Source: Mustela lutreola (taxonomy: Eukaryota > Chordata > Mammalia > Carnivora > Mustelidae). Taken from it: a stretch of 64,000 nt of DNA. The number at the start of each line of letters is the position of its first letter. Position 1 is the first letter of the stretch. Positions 47,076-60,376 of this stretch are shown here, piece after piece. The position numbers and the translations under genes are program-made. The DNA is taken from assembly GCF_030435805.1 (NCBI RefSeq), contig NC_081296.1, forward strand, positions 30,159,745-30,223,744. The letters are read 5' to 3'. The notes beneath the pieces are model-generated. The model made no database searches. It had not been told where the DNA came from and worked only from the letters and a program-made list of their open reading frames with translations.

Positions 47076-48674
47076 AATGCAGGCGTCTGTGCCGGGATCA
47101 GCATCCCCCGGAGCCTCGGGGCCCTGGAGGGACGCTGCCGTTGGGAGCTTGAGGCCAAGGATCCCCCGGGGATCCCTACTCCTGCCCTGGAAAGCCCGTG
47201 CACTTCAGGGGCCACTCGAGGTGTGGAGGCAGCCCACCCGGCCTAGAGACTGAATCCCCTCCCCTCCCCTGGACAGCAGCCTGGGAGCCATGCCTTAGGA
47301 ACCCTTGTCTCCTTGTGTCTTGCAGCGGGCCTTGGGCGCCAGGTGGTAGGCGCGGCGTTGGCCACGACAGGTGAGTGGGAGACTCTGGGCCTGGCGGGAG
47401 ATGGCAGACGCCATGGGCGTCGTCCGCGAAGCCAGAGTCACGGCACGGGGCTCTGGCTCCACCACTGAGCTACGGGTGGAGGCCCCCGTTGTCCACACAG
47501 CGTTGGCTGGCGCGTGATCAGGCTCCCTTGAGCCATCCCAGGTGCAGGGAACGCGAACGTTGGGCCGCGGGAACTGGCCGGGACTGGATCCCGGGGGGAT
47601 GCCGCCATAGATCCGCGTGGCCCTGAGGCCTCCTTGGACCTCCCTTTGTGTCCTGTGCGCCCGTGAGGAGACGGGTTCGGGAGACCCTTGGCATCAGGGA
47701 CTTCTGTCCCCCTCAGCGAGTGGCGGTTGCTCGAGCCAACCCCAGCGCATGTTTCTTGGGGCTGGAGCGGGCAGAGCTCCTGCCCTAGGCACCACACTCC
47801 CAAGGACGTTGGGAGCCTGGGAGGCTGCTGAAGTACAGCCCTCGATGTTTGCTTGGGCTGCCGATGGAGCATGGTTTGGCTGGACGTGGGCAAGAATGGG
47901 CGACCCCAGGCCACAGCGGGCATTGGGCGAGAGCCTGTCGGGTCAGGCCCCCAGAAGAGGGGCCGCCACGCGGGGAGACTCTGGACCCTGTTGCAGGGCG
48001 GGCATTGGTCCCCTGCCTCCCGCTGGCGGGAGACCGTGACCCGCGACTCCCTCTCCAGACGTGGACCGTCGGGGCATGGGGGCCAACGTTGGCTGCTAGT
48101 GCCAGCGCCCGGATGCACGGACGGCAGCCGGGCCAATCTGGGGTTGGCGTCTGCCTGGCCATAAGTTCTGGGGCCGCCCCCGTTGGCTCGGAGCCCGGGA
48201 GGCATCGGGGGGGGGGGGGCACTCGATAACCTAGTGTTCCCGCCCACGTTGTGGGGCTTTTCTTAGCAAGGGGTGGTTCCCACAGGGGCCCTGATCTCCA
48301 CAGTTTCTGGAGGCCCAGGGATGTACAGCGGCTCCCCAGGGCCCTTTTCCTTGCTTGCGGCGGCTCCGAGCCTTGGGTCGTTCGTTCCTCCACCCGCCTG
48401 GCCAGCCGCGGCCAGGGCTTCGGGAGTGACCGATCGTGGCCGCATGGGGCACGAGCCACAGAGCAGGCCGTTCTGACAGCTGGCCTCTCCCTCTGTCCTT
48501 AGAACCCCGTCCCCCAGGGAGGATCTCGCCTTGACGACCAAGTCTGGCTTCTCCCAGCCCCGCCGAAAGGGCCCGTGTCTCGGATCGCGGGGGCATGGCG
48601 CCGTCCTGACCGCTCCCTCGGTAAGGAGGGGTTCCGGGTGGGCAGGGACCTCACGCGTCGCCCCCGGCTTGCTT

Positions 48675-48755
48675 GGGTCAATGATGAGAACTCATATGGT
48701 CTCGAAGAGCGATGATGACCTAAAAATCATGCTCAATAGGATTACGCTGAGGCCC
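48675..48755 (+). ncRNA. SNORD115: SNORD115 type B, copy B15
   Basis: Type-B consensus; flanked by exons 48503..48620 and 50178..50295. Confidence 0.96.
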
Positions 48756-50347
48756 AGTGCAGGGGACCGTGCGGGGATCAGCAGCCCCCAGACCCTCGGG
48801 GCATTTTAGGGCGCGCTGCTGCAGCTGGGCGCTAGAGGAGAACGAACGCTCGAGCGTCTCCTCGCGTTGGGCCCGGAGCCCAGGCGCCTCTGCGCGTGCC
48901 CACGGGGGTGTTCTGGCACTCAAGCTGGCCCACCGCCCCAATCCCCTTCCCAGGACAGCTCCCCGGGAGCCAGGGCTTCGCCATCCTCGTCTCCTCGTGT
49001 CCTTCGACGGGCCTGGCCGGCTAGGTCCTCGGTGTGTCGACATGCAGCAGAGGTGAGCGGAAGCCTTGGGCTCGGAGGGCGGCCCGAGACGCCTTGGGAA
49101 GCGGGTAGCCCAGCAGTGACTCTGCAGCAGGCCGTGGGCTTGGGGTGGCGGTCCTCGTGGTCCAGACGTCGTGGGCCACCCCGGGAGCGGGTGCCCTTGA
49201 GCCATCCCAGGGGCAGGGAACGCGAGCGTGGGGCCGGGTGGCTGGCAAGACCCGGAAAGCGCAGAGTGGCCGCCATAGGATCAGGGGACCCTGAGTCCCC
49301 CTGATCCATCTGGGCGTGTCTCGTGGGCCTACGAACGTAGTGGACGTGAGACTAGTGGTCTCAGAAGCTTCTGTGCTCTTCTGCCACGGGGTGTTGCTCG
49401 AGGCCCGGGACTTGGCTTGTTTCCGCGGGCTGACGAGGCCTGAGGTCCCGCCCCACAGCGCAGACGCCCAAGGCGTTGGAGACCCCACCAGGCTGCTTGC
49501 AAAGAGCGCAAGAGGATTCCTTGTGCTCGCGAGACAGCCGGGTTCCACGGGGCTACGGGGCGGAATCTGCGAGGGCCAGGCCCTTGCAGCCATTGGGTCG
49601 GAGCCTCTCTCCGGAGGCTCTCAAGCACCGGGGACCGGGTCCTGACGAAGCGGCGCTGCACGGCGAGAGTCGGGTACCTCGCCCAGGGCAGCCGGTGGGT
49701 GGTGTGCCTGGCCGTAGTGGTGGACAGCGACCTGGCATTCCGAGCTCGGCCCTGGGGCAGCCGTGGGCCCGAGCCACCTTGGGCTTCCAGGGTAGGGGCT
49801 CCGATCCTTGGCTCCCAGGTGGGACCATGGGTGGGTAGGCGGCGTCCTGGCCACAACTCCCTGACCGCCCCCCTCGGCTCCCGTGCAAGGGAGACAGCGG
49901 AGACACGTCAAAACCCTGTGCTCCGTGCCATGTTCACGGACCGTTCTGCCGACGGTGGTGCTGACCCAGGGGCCTAGATCTCCCTTGTTTGGGGATGCCC
50001 TGGTAAGGGCAGCTGGGGCCCTGGGCCCTGCTCCGTCGTCTCGCACATCAGCCATGCGTGGGTCGGCCGTATGCCCGGCCCCCACCGGCCAGGACGTTGG
50101 GAAAGGTAGCCCTCGGCCGTCCGGCCGGTGCCCCGGACCAGGGCTTTTGGACAGCTGGTCTCTCCGTCTCTCCTCAGAACCGCATCCACAAGCGGGGAGA
50201 TCGCCCGCACCAGCTCGTCTTGCCTGGCCCGGCCCTGCCCACAGGTCCAATGTCTCAGGACCCCGGCTCATGGCGCAGTCCGCCACGCAGCCCCGGTAAG
50301 CAGGTTCTGGGGGCGACGCGACCGCACGCATCGCCGCCAACCTGCTT

Positions 50348-50428
50348 GGGTCAATGATGACAACTCAAATGGTCTCGAAGAGCGGTGATGACCTAAAAAT
50401 CATGCTCAATAGGATTACGCTAAGGCCC
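50348..50428 (+). pseudogene. SNORD115: SNORD115 type A, copy A16, D box mutated to CTAA
   Basis: Full 81 nt with intact C box, C' box and HTR2C guide, but the D box at 50420..50423 reads CTAA instead of CTGA. The changed G takes part in the tandem G.A pairs of the C/D kink-turn, so strong loss of accumulation is expected (inference). This change is private to this copy and independent of the one at 40390. Flanking exons are 50178..50295 and 50679..50723. Confidence 0.8.
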
Positions 50429-52025
50429 AATGCAGGCGTCTGTGCCGGGATCAGCATCCCCCGGAGCCTCGGGGCCCTGGAGGGGCGCTGCCGTTGGGAG
50501 CTTAAGGCCAAGGATACCCCGGGGATCCCTGCTCCGGCCCTGGAAAGCCCGTGCACGTCAGGGGCCCCTCGAGGTGTGGAGGCAGCCCACCCGGCCTAGA
50601 GACTGAATCCCCTCCCCTCCCCTGGACAGCTCCCTGGGAGCCATGCCTTAGGAACCCTTGTCTCCTTGTGTCTTGCAGCGGGCCTTGGGCGCCAGGTGGT
50701 AGGCGCGGCGTTGGCCACGACAGGTGAGTGGGAGACTCTGGGCCTGGCGGGAGATGGCAGACGCCATGGGCGTCGTCCGCGAAGCCAGAGTCCCGGCACG
50801 GGGCTCTGGCTCCACCACTGAGCTACGGGTGGAGGCCCCCGTTGTCCACACAGCGTTGGCTGGCGCGTGATCAGGCTCCCTTGAGCCATCCCAGGTGCAG
50901 GGAACGCGAACGTTGGGCCGCGGGAAATGGCCGGGACTGGATCCCGGGGGGATGCCGCCATAGATCCGCGTGGCCCTGAGGCCTCCTTGGACCTCCCTTT
51001 GTGTCCTGTGCGCCCGTGAGGAGACGGGTTCGGGAGACCCTTGGCGTCAGGGACTTCTGTCCCCCTCAGCGAGTGGCGGTTGCTCGAGCCAACCCCAGTG
51101 CATGTTTCTTGGGGCTAGAGCGGGCAGAGCTCCTGCCCTAGGCACCAGACTCCCAAGGACTTTGGGAGCCTGGGAGGCTGCTGAAGTACAGCCCTCGATG
51201 TTTGCTTGGGCTGCCGATGGAGCATGGTTTGGCTGGACGTGGGCAAGAATGGGCGAGCCACAGGCCACAGCGGGCATTGGGCGAGAGCCTGTCGGGCCAG
51301 GCCCCCAGAGGAGGGGCCGCCACGCGGGGAGACTCTGGAACCTGTTGCAGGGCGGGCATTTGTCCCCTGCCTCCCGCTGGCGGGAGACCGTGACCCGCGA
51401 CTCCCTCTCCAGACGTGGACCGTCGGGGCATGGGGGCCAACGTTGGCTGCGAGTGCCAGCGCCCGGATGCACGGACGGCAGCCGGGCCAATCTGGGGTTG
51501 GCGTCTGCCTGGCCATAAGTTCTGGGGCCGCCCCCGTTGGCTCGGGGCCCGGGAGGCATCGGGGGGTGGTAACTCGATAACCTAGTGTTCCCGCCCACGT
51601 TGTGGGGCCTTTCTTAGCAAGGGCTGGTTCCCACAGGGGCCCTGATCTCCACAGTTTCTGGAGGCCCAGGGATGTACAGCGGCTCCCCAGGGCCCTTTTC
51701 CTTGCTTGCGGCGGCTCCGAGCCTTGGGTCGTTCGTTCCTCCACCCGCCTGGCCAGCAGCGGCCAGGGATTCGGGCGTGACCGATCGTGGCCGCATGGGG
51801 CACGAGCCACAGAGCAGGCCGTTCTGACAGCTGGCCTCTCCCTCTGTCCTTAGATCCCCGTCCCCCAGAGAGGATCTCGCCTTGACGACCAAGTCTGGCT
51901 TCTCCCAGCCCCGCCCAAAGGGCCCGTGTCTCGGATCGCCGGGGCATGGCGCCGTCCCGACCGCTCCCTCGGTAAGGAGGGGTTCCGGGTGGGCAGGGAC
52001 CTCACGCGTCGCCCCCGGCTTGCTT

Positions 52026-52106
52026 GGGTCAATGATGAGAACTCATATGGTCTCGAAGAGCGATGATGACCTAAAAATCATGCTCAATAGGATTACGCTG
52101 AGGCCC
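52026..52106 (+). ncRNA. SNORD115: SNORD115 type B, copy B16
   Basis: Type-B consensus; flanked by exons 51854..51971 (which starts ATCCCC rather than AACCCC) and 53528..53645. Confidence 0.96.
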
Positions 52107-53697
52107 AGTGCAGGGGACCGTGCGGGGATCAGCAGCCCCCAGACCCTCGGGGCATTTGAGGGCGCGCTGCTGCAGCTGGGCGCTAGAGGAGAACGAACGC
52201 TCGAGCGTCTGCGCGCGTTGGGCCCGGAGCCCAGGCGCCTCTGCGCGTGCCCACGGGGGTGTTCTGGCACTCAAGCTGGCCCACCGCCCCAATCCCCTTC
52301 CCAGGACAGCTCCCCGGAGCCAGGGCTTCGCCATCCTCGTCTCCTCGTGTCCTTCGGCGGGCCTGGCCGGCTAGGTCCTCGGTGTGTCGACATGCAGCAG
52401 AGGTGAGCGGAAGCCTTGGGCTCGGAGGGAGGCCCGAGACGCCTTGGGAAGCGGGTAGCCCAGCAGTGACTCTGCAGCAGGCCGTGGGCTTGGGGTGGCG
52501 GTCCTCTTGGTCCAGACGTCGTGGGCCACCCCGGGAGCGGGTGCCCTTGAGCCATCCCAGGGGCAGGGAACGCGAGCGTGGGGCCGGGTGGCTGGCAAGA
52601 CCCGGAAAGCGCAGAGTGGCCGCCATAGGATCAGGGGACCATGAGGCCCCCTGATCCATCTGGGCGTGTCTCGTGGGCCTACGAACGTAGTGGACGTGAG
52701 ACTTGTGGTCTCAGAAGCTTCTGTGATCTTCTGCCACGGGGTGTTGCTCGAGGCCCGGGACTTGGCTTGTTTCCGCGGGCTGACGAGGCCTGAGCTCCCG
52801 CCCCACAGCACAGACCCCCAAGGCGTTGGAGACCCCACCAGGCTGCTTGCGAAGAGCGCAAGAGGATTCCTTGTGCTCGCGAGACAGCCGGGTTCCACGG
52901 GGCTACGGGGCGGAATCTGCGAGGGCCAGGCCCTTGCAGCCATTGGGTCGGAGCCACTCTCCGGAGGCTCTCAAGTACCGGGGACCGGGTCCTGACGAAG
53001 CGGCGCTGCACGGCGAGAGTCGGGTACCTCGCCCAGGGCAGCCGGTGGGTGGTGTGCCTGGCCGTAGTGGTGGACAGCGACCTGGCATTCCGAGCTCGGC
53101 CCTGGGGCAGCCGTGGGCCCGAGCCACCTTGGGCTTCCAGGGTAGGGGCTCCCATCCTTGGCTCCCAGGTGTGACCATGGGTGGGTGGGCGGCGTCCTGG
53201 CCAACAGTCCCTGACCGCCCCCCTCGGCTCCCGTGCAAGGGAGACAGCGGGGACACGTCAAAACCCTGTGCTCGGTGCCATGTTCACGGACCGTTCTGCC
53301 GACGGTGGTGCTGACCCAGGGGCCTAGATCTCCCTTGTTTGGGGATGCCCTGGTAAGGGCAGCTGGGGCCCTGGGCCCTGCTCCGTCGTCTCGCACATCA
53401 GCCATGCGTGGGTCGGCCGTATGCCCGGCCCCCACCGGCCAGGACGTTGGGAAAGGTAGCCCTCGGCCGTCAGGCCGGTGCCCCGGACCAGGGCTTTTGG
53501 ACAGCTGGTCTCTCCGTCTCTCCTCAGAACCGCATCCACAAGCGGGGAGAACGCCCGCACCAGCTCGTCTTGCCTGGCCCGGCCCTGCCCACAGGTCCAA
53601 TGTCTCAGGACCCCGGCCCATGGCGCAGTCCGCCACGCAGCCCCGGTAAGCAGGTTCTGGGGGCGACGCGACCGCACGCATCGCCGCCAACCTGCTT

Positions 53698-53778
53698 GGG
53701 TCAATGATGACAACTCAAATGGTCTCGAAGAGCGGTGATGTCCTAAAAATCATGCTCAATAGGATTACGCTGAGGCCC
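53698..53778 (+). ncRNA. SNORD115: SNORD115 type A, copy A17 (C' box variant)
   Basis: The C' box reads GTGATGT at 53735..53741, the same change as in the D-box-less copy at 40318. C and D boxes are intact, so a stable snoRNA is still possible. Flanking exons are 53528..53645 and 54029..54073. Confidence 0.92.
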
Positions 53779-55377
53779 AATGCAGGCGTCTGTGCCGGGA
53801 TCAGCATCCCCCGGAGCCTCGGGGCCCTGGAGGGGCGCTGCCGTTGGGAGCTTGAGGCCAAGGATCCCCCGGGGATCCCTGCTCCTGCCCTGGAAAGCCC
53901 GTGCACGTCAGGGGCCCCTCGAGGTGTGGAGGCAGCCCACCCGGCCTAGAGACTGAATCCCCTCCCCTCCCCTGGACAGCAGCCTGGGAGCCATGCCTTA
54001 GGAACCCTTGTCTCCTTGTGTCTTGCAGCGGGCCTTGGGCGCCAGGTGGTCGGCGCGGCGTTGGCCACGACAGGTGAGTGGGAGACTCTGGGCCTGGCGG
54101 GAGATGGCAGACGCCATGGGCGTCGTCCGCGAAGCCAGAGTCCCGGCACGGGGCTCTGGCTCCACCACTGAGCTACGGGTGGAGGCCCCCGTTGTCCACA
54201 CAGCGTTGGCTGGCGCGTGATCAGGCTCCCTTGAGCCATCCCAGGTGCAGGGAACGCGAACGTTGGGCCGCGGGAACTGGCCGGGACTGGATCCCGGGGG
54301 GATGCCGCCATAGATCCGCGTGGCCCTGAGGCCTCCTTGGACCTCCCTTTGTGTCCTGTGCGCCCGTGAGGAGACGGGTTCGGGAGACCCTTGGCATCAG
54401 GGACTTCTGTCCCCCTCAGCGAGTGGCGGTTGCTCGAGCCAACCCCAGCGCATGTTTCTTGGGGCTGGAGCGGGCAGAGCTCCTGCCCTAGGCACCACAC
54501 TCCCAAGGACTTTGGGAGCCTGGGAGGCTGCTGAAGTACAGCCCTCGATGTTTGCTTGGGCTGCCGATGGAGCATGGTTTGGCTGGACGTGGGCAAGAAT
54601 GGGCGACCCCAGGCCACAGCGGGCATTGGGCGAGAGCCTGTCGGGTCAGGCCCCCAGAAGAGGGGCCGCCACGCGGGGAGACTCTGGACCCTGTTGCAGG
54701 GCGGGCATTGGTCCCCTGCCTCCCGCTGGCGGGAGACCGTGACCCGCGACTCCCTCTCCAGACGTGGACCGTCGGGGCATGGGGGCCAACGTTGGCTGCT
54801 AGTGCCAGCGCCCGGATGCACGGACGGCAGCCGGGCCAATCTGGGGTTGGCGTCTGCCTGGCCATAAGTTCTGGGGCCGCCCCCGTTGGCTCGGAGCCCG
54901 GGAGGCATCGGGGGGGGGGGGGCACTCGATAACCTAGTGTTCCCGCCCACGTTGTGGGGCTTTTCTTAGCAAGGGGTGGTTCCCACAGGGGCCCTGATCT
55001 CCACAGTTTCTGGAGGCCCAGGGATGTACAGCGGCTCCCCAGGGCCCTTTTCCTTGCTTGCGGCGGCTCCGAGCCTTGGGTCGTTCGTTCCTCCACCCGC
55101 CTGGCCAGCCGCGGCCAGGGCTTCGGGAGTGACCGATCGTGGCCGCATGGGGCACGAGCCACAGAGCAGGCCGTTCTGACAGCTGGCCTCTCCCTCTGTC
55201 CTTAGAACCCCGTCCCCCAGGGAGGATCTCGCCTTGACGACCAAGTCTGGCTTCTCCCAGCCCCGCCCAAAGGGCCCGTGTCTCGGATCGCGGGGGCATG
55301 GCGCCGTCCTGACCACTCCCTCGGTAAGGAGGGGTTCCGGGTGGGCAGGGACCTCACGCGTCGCCCCCGGCTTGCTT

Positions 55378-55458
55378 GGGTCAATGATGAGAACTCATAT
55401 GGTCTCGAAGAGCGATGATGACCTAAAAATCATGCTCAATAGGATTACGCTGAGGCCC
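55378..55458 (+). ncRNA. SNORD115: SNORD115 type B, copy B17
   Basis: Type-B consensus; flanked by exons 55206..55323 and 56880..56997. Confidence 0.96.
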
Positions 55459-57049
55459 AGTGCAGGGGACCGTGCGGGGATCAGCAGCCCCCAGACCCTC
55501 GGGGCATTTTAGGGCGCGCTGCTGCAGCTGGGCGCTAGAGGAGAACGAACGCTCGAGCGTCTCCTCGCGTTGGGCCCGGAGCCCAGGCGCCTCTGCGCGT
55601 GCCCACGGGGGTGTTCTGGCACTCAAGCTGGCCCACCGCCCCAATCCCCTTCCCAGGACAGCTCCCCGGGAGCCAGGGCTTCGCCATCCTCGTCTCCTCG
55701 TGTCCTTCGACGGGCCTGGCCGGCTAGGTCCTCGGTGTGTCGACATGCAGCAGAGGTGAGCGGAAGCCTTGGGCTCGGAGGGCGGCCCGAGACGCCTTGG
55801 GAAGCGGGTAGCCCAGCAGTGACTCTGCAGCAGGCCGTGGGCTTGGGGTGGCGGTCCTCGTGGTCCAGACGTCGTGGGCCACCCCGGGAGCGGGTGCCCT
55901 TGAGCCATCCCAGGGGCAGGGAACGCGAGCGTGGGGCCGGGTGGCTGGCAAGACCCGGAAAGCGCAGAGTGGCCGCCATAGGATCAGGGGACCCTGAGTC
56001 CCCCTGATCCATCTGGGCGTGTCTCGTGGGCCTACGAACGTAGTGGACGTGAGACTAGTGGTCTCAGAAGCTTCTGTGCTCTTCTGCCACGGGGTGTTGC
56101 TCGAGGCCCGGGACTTGGCTTGTTTCCGCGGGCTGACGAGGCCTGAGGTCCCGCCCCACAGCGCAGACACCCAAGGCGTTGGAGACCCCACCAGGCTGCT
56201 TGCAAAGAGCGCAAGAGGATTCCTTGTGCTCGCGAGACAGCCGGGTTCCACGGGGCTACGGGGCGGAATCTGCGAGGGCCAGGCCCTTGCAGCCATTGGG
56301 TCGGAGCCTCTCTCCGGAGGCTCTCAAGCACCGGGGACCGGGTCCTGACGAAGCGGCGCTGCACGGCGAGAGTCGGGTACCTCGCCCAGGGCAGCCGGTG
56401 GGTGGTGTGCCTGGCCGTAGTGGTGGACAGCGACCTGGCATTCCGAGCTCGGCCCTGGGGCAGCCGTGGGCCCGAGCCACCTTGGGCTTCCAGGGTAGGG
56501 GCTCCGATCCTTGGCTCCCAGGTGGGACCATGGGTGGTGGGCGGCGTCCTGGCCCAAAGTCCCTGACCGCCCCCCTCGGCTCCCGTGCAAGGGAGACAGC
56601 GGGGACACGTCAAAACCCTGTGCTCCGTGCCATGTTCACGGACCATTCTGCCGACGGTTGTGCTGACCCAGGGGCCTAAATCTCCCTTGTTTGGGGATGC
56701 CCTGGTAAGGGCAGCTGAGGCCCTGGGCCCTGCTCCGTCGTCTCGCACATCAGCCATGCGTGGGTCGGCCGTATGCCCGGCCCCCACCGGCCAGGACGTT
56801 GGGAAAGGTAGCCCTCGGCTGTCCGGCCGGTGCCCCGGACCAGGGCTTTTGGACAGCTGGTCTCTCCGTCTCTCCTCAGAACCGCATCCACAAGCGGGGA
56901 GAACGCCCGCACCAGCTCGTCTTGCCTGGCCCGGCCCTGCCCACAGGTCCAATGTCTCAGGACACCGGCTCATGGCGCAGTCCGCCACGCAGCCCCGGTA
57001 AGCAGGTTCTGGGGGCGACGCGACCGCACGCATCGCCGCCAACCTGCTT

Positions 57050-57130
57050 GGGTCAATGATGACAACTCAAATGGTCTCGAAGAGCGGTGATGACCTAAAA
57101 ATCATGCTCAATAGGATTACGCTGAGGCCC
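57050..57130 (+). ncRNA. SNORD115: SNORD115 type A, copy A18
   Basis: Identical to the type-A consensus; flanked by exons 56880..56997 and 57381..57425. Confidence 0.96.
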
Positions 57131-58726
57131 AATGCAGGCGTCTGTGCCGGGATCAGCATCCCCCGGAGCCTCGGGGCCCTGGAGGGGCGCTGCCGTTGGG
57201 AGCTTGAGGCCAAGGATCCCCCGGGGATCCCTGCTCCTGCCCTGGAAAGCCCGTGCACATCAGGGGCCCCTCGAGGTGTGGAGGCAGCCCACCCGGCCTA
57301 GAGACTGAATCCCCTCCCTTCCCCTGGACAGCTCCCTGGGAGCCATGCCTTAGGAACCGTTGTCTCCTTGTGTCTTGCAGCGGGCCTTGGGCGCCAGGTG
57401 GTAGGCGCGGCGTTGGCCACGACAGGTGAGTGGGAGACTCTGGGCCTGGCGGGAGATGGCAGACGCCATGGGCGTCGTCCGCGAAGCCAGAGCCACGGCA
57501 CGGGGCTCTGGCTCCACCACTGAGCTACGGGTGGAGGCCCCCGTTGTCCACACAGCGTTGGCTGGCGCGTGATCAGGCTCCCTTGAGCCATCCCAGGTCA
57601 GGGAACGCGAACGTTGGGCCGCGGGAACTGGCCGGGACTGGATCCCGGGGGGATGCCGCCATAGATCCGCGTGGCCCCTAGGCCTCCTTGGACCTCCCTT
57701 TCTGTCCTGTGCGCCCGTGAGGAGACGGGTTCGGGAGACCCTTGGCGTCAGGGACTTCTGTCCCCCTCAGCGAGTGGCGGTTGCTCGAGCCAACCCCAGC
57801 GCATGTTTCTTGGGGCTGGAGCGGGCAGAGCTCCTGCCCTAGGCACCAGACTCCCAAGGACTTTGGGAGCCTGGGAGGCTGCTGAAGTACAGCCCTCGAT
57901 GTTTGCTTGGGCTGCCGATGGAGCATGGTTTGGCTGGACGTGGGCAAGAATGGGCGAGCCCCAGCCCACAGCGGGCATTGGGCGAGAGCCTGTCGGGCCA
58001 GGCCCCCAGAGGAGGGGCCGCCACGCGGGGACACTCTGGACCCTGTTGCAGGGCGGGCATTGGTCCCCTGCCTCCCGCTGGCGGGAGACCGTGACCCGCG
58101 ACTCCCTCTCCAGACGTGGACCGTCGGGGCATGGGGGCCAACGTTGGCTGCGAGTGCCAGCGCCCGGATGCACGGACGGCAGCCGGGCCAATCTGGGGTT
58201 GGTGTCTGCCTGGCCATAAGTTCTGGGGCCGCCCCCGTTGGCTCGGGGCCCGGGAGGCATGGGGGGGGGGGTCACTCGATAACCTAGTGTTCCCGCCCAC
58301 GTTGTGGGGCCTTTCTTAGCAAGGGGTGGTTCCCACAGGGACCCTGATCTCCACAGTTTCTGGAGGCCCAGGGATGTACAGCGGCTCCCCAGGGCCCTTT
58401 TCCTTGCTTGCGGCGGCTCCGAGCCTTGGGTGTTCGTTCCTCCACCCGCCTGGCCAGCAGCGGCCAGGGCTTCGGGCGAGACCGATCGTGGCCGCATGGG
58501 GCACGAGCCACAGAGCAGGCCGTTCTGACAGCTGGCCTCTCCCTCTGTCCTTAGAACCCCGTCCCCCAGGGAGGATCTCGCCTGGACGTCCAAGTCTGGC
58601 TTCTCCCAGCCCCGCCCAAAGGGCCCGTGTCTCGGATCGACGAGGCATGGCGCCGTCCCGACCGCTCCCTCGGTAAGGAGGGGTTCCGGGTGGGCAGGGA
58701 CCTCACGCGTCGCCCCCGGCTTGCTT

Positions 58727-58807
58727 GGGTCAATGATGAGAACTCATATGGTCTCGAAGAGCGATGATGACCTAAAAATCATGCTCAATAGGATTACGCT
58801 GAGGCCC
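58727..58807 (+). ncRNA. SNORD115: SNORD115 type B, copy B18
   Basis: Type-B consensus; flanked by exons 58555..58672 and 60207..60324. The dead exon at 59060..59104 also lacks a 5' splice site. Confidence 0.96.
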
Positions 58808-60376
58808 AGTGCAGGGGACCGTGTGGGGATCAGCAGCCCCCAGACCCTCGGGGAATTTGAAGGCGCGCTGCTGCAGTTGGGCGCTAGAGGAGAACGAATG
58901 CTCGAGCGTCTCCGCGCGTTGGGCCCGGAGCCCACGCGCCTCTACGCGTGCCCACGGGGGTGTTGTGGCACTCAAGCTGGCCCACCGCCCCAATCCCCTT
59001 CCCAGGACAGCTCCCCGGGAGCCAGGGCTTCGCCATCCTCGTCTCCTCGTGTACTTCGGCGGGCCTGGCCGGCTAGGTCCTCGGTGTGTCGACATGCAGC
59101 AGAGGGGAGCGGAAGCCTTGGGCTCGGAGGGAGGCCCGAGACGCCTTGGGAAGCGGGTAGCCCAGCAGTGACACTGCAGCAGGCCGTGGGCGTGGGGTGG
59201 CGGTCCTCGTGGTCCAGACGTCGTGGGACACCCCGGGAGCGGGTGCCCTTGAGCCATCCCATAGGCAGGGAACGCGAGCGTGTGGCCGGGTGGCTGGCAA
59301 GACCCGGAAAGCGCAGAGTGGCCGCCATAGGATCAGGGGACCCTGAGGCCCCCTGATCCATCTGGGCGTGTCTCGTGGGCCTACGAACGTAGTGGACGTG
59401 AGACTTGTGGTCTCAGAAGCTTCTGTGATCTTCTGCCACGGGGTGTTGCTCGAGGCCCGGGACTTGGCTTTTTTCCGCGGGCTGACGAGGCCTGAGCTCC
59501 CGCCCCACAGCGCAGACGCCCAAGGCGTTGGAGACCCCACCAGGCTGCTTGCGAAGAGCGCAAGAGGATACCTTGTGCTCGCGAGACAGCCGGGTTCCAC
59601 GGGGCTACGGGGCGGAATCTGCGAGTGCCAGGCCCTTGCAGCCATTGGGTCGGAGCCACTCTCCGGAGCCTCTCAAGCACCGGGGACCGGGTCCTGACGA
59701 AGCGGCGCTGCACGGCGAGAGTCGGGTACCTCGCCCAGGGCAGCCGGTGGGTGGTGTGCCTGGCCGTAGTGGTGGACAGCGACCTGGCATTCCGAGCTCG
59801 GCCCTGGGGCAGCCGTGGGCCCGAGCCACCTTGGGCTTCCAGGGTAGGGGCTCCGATCCTTGGCTCCCAGGTGGGACCATGGGTGGGTGGGCGGCGTCCT
59901 GGCCACAAGTCCCTGACCGCCCCCCTCGGCTCCCGTGCAAAACCCTGTGCTCCGTGCCATGTTCACGGACCGTTCTGCCGACGGTGGTGCTGACACAGGG
60001 GCCTAGATCTCCCTTGTTTGGGGATGCCCTGGTAAGGGCAGCTGGGGCCCTGGGCCCTGTTCCGTCGTCTCGCACATCAGCCATGCGTGGGTCGGCCGTA
60101 TGCCCGGCCCCCACCGGCCAGGACGTTGGGAAAGGTAGCCCTCGGCCGTCCGGCCGGTGCCCCGGACCAGGGCTTTTGGACAGCTGGTCTCTCCGTCTCT
60201 CCTCAGAACCGCATCCACAAGCGGGGAGATCGCCCGCACCAGCTCGTCTTGCCTGGCCCGGCCCTGCCCACAGGTCCAATGTCTCAGGACCCCGGCTCAT
60301 GGCGCAGTCCGCCACGCAGCCCCGGTAAGCAGGTTCTGGGGGCGACGCGACCGCACGCATCGCCGCCACCCTGATT

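Larger units (their letters stand above)
46995..50347 (+). repeat. Array unit 15 (mosaic)
   Basis: 3,353 bp. The start is like unit 19 (CCCTGATTGGG, nt 16 variant), from about 47.27 kb it follows delta (CAGCAGCCTGGG, GCTGCTAGTGCC, GGCATTTTAGG), and the end carries the gamma mark GCGGAGACACG. Confidence 0.9.
50348..53697 (+). repeat. Array unit 16 (mosaic, private changes)
   Basis: 3,350 bp. Private marks include the CTAA D box, GCTTAAGGCC, GGATACCCCGG, GTCCTCTTGG and CACAGACCCCC. The poly-G run is shortened to GGGGGGTGG. Confidence 0.92.
53698..57049 (+). repeat. Array unit 17 (delta)
   Basis: 3,352 bp; shares the delta marks of unit 13, including the C' box change, but its D box is intact. 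Confidence 0.93.
57050..60376 (+). repeat. Array unit 18 (epsilon)
   Basis: 3,327 bp; shares the epsilon marks and the 23-nt deletion of unit 14, with a few private single-base losses (for example GGGTGTTCG near 58430). Confidence 0.93.
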
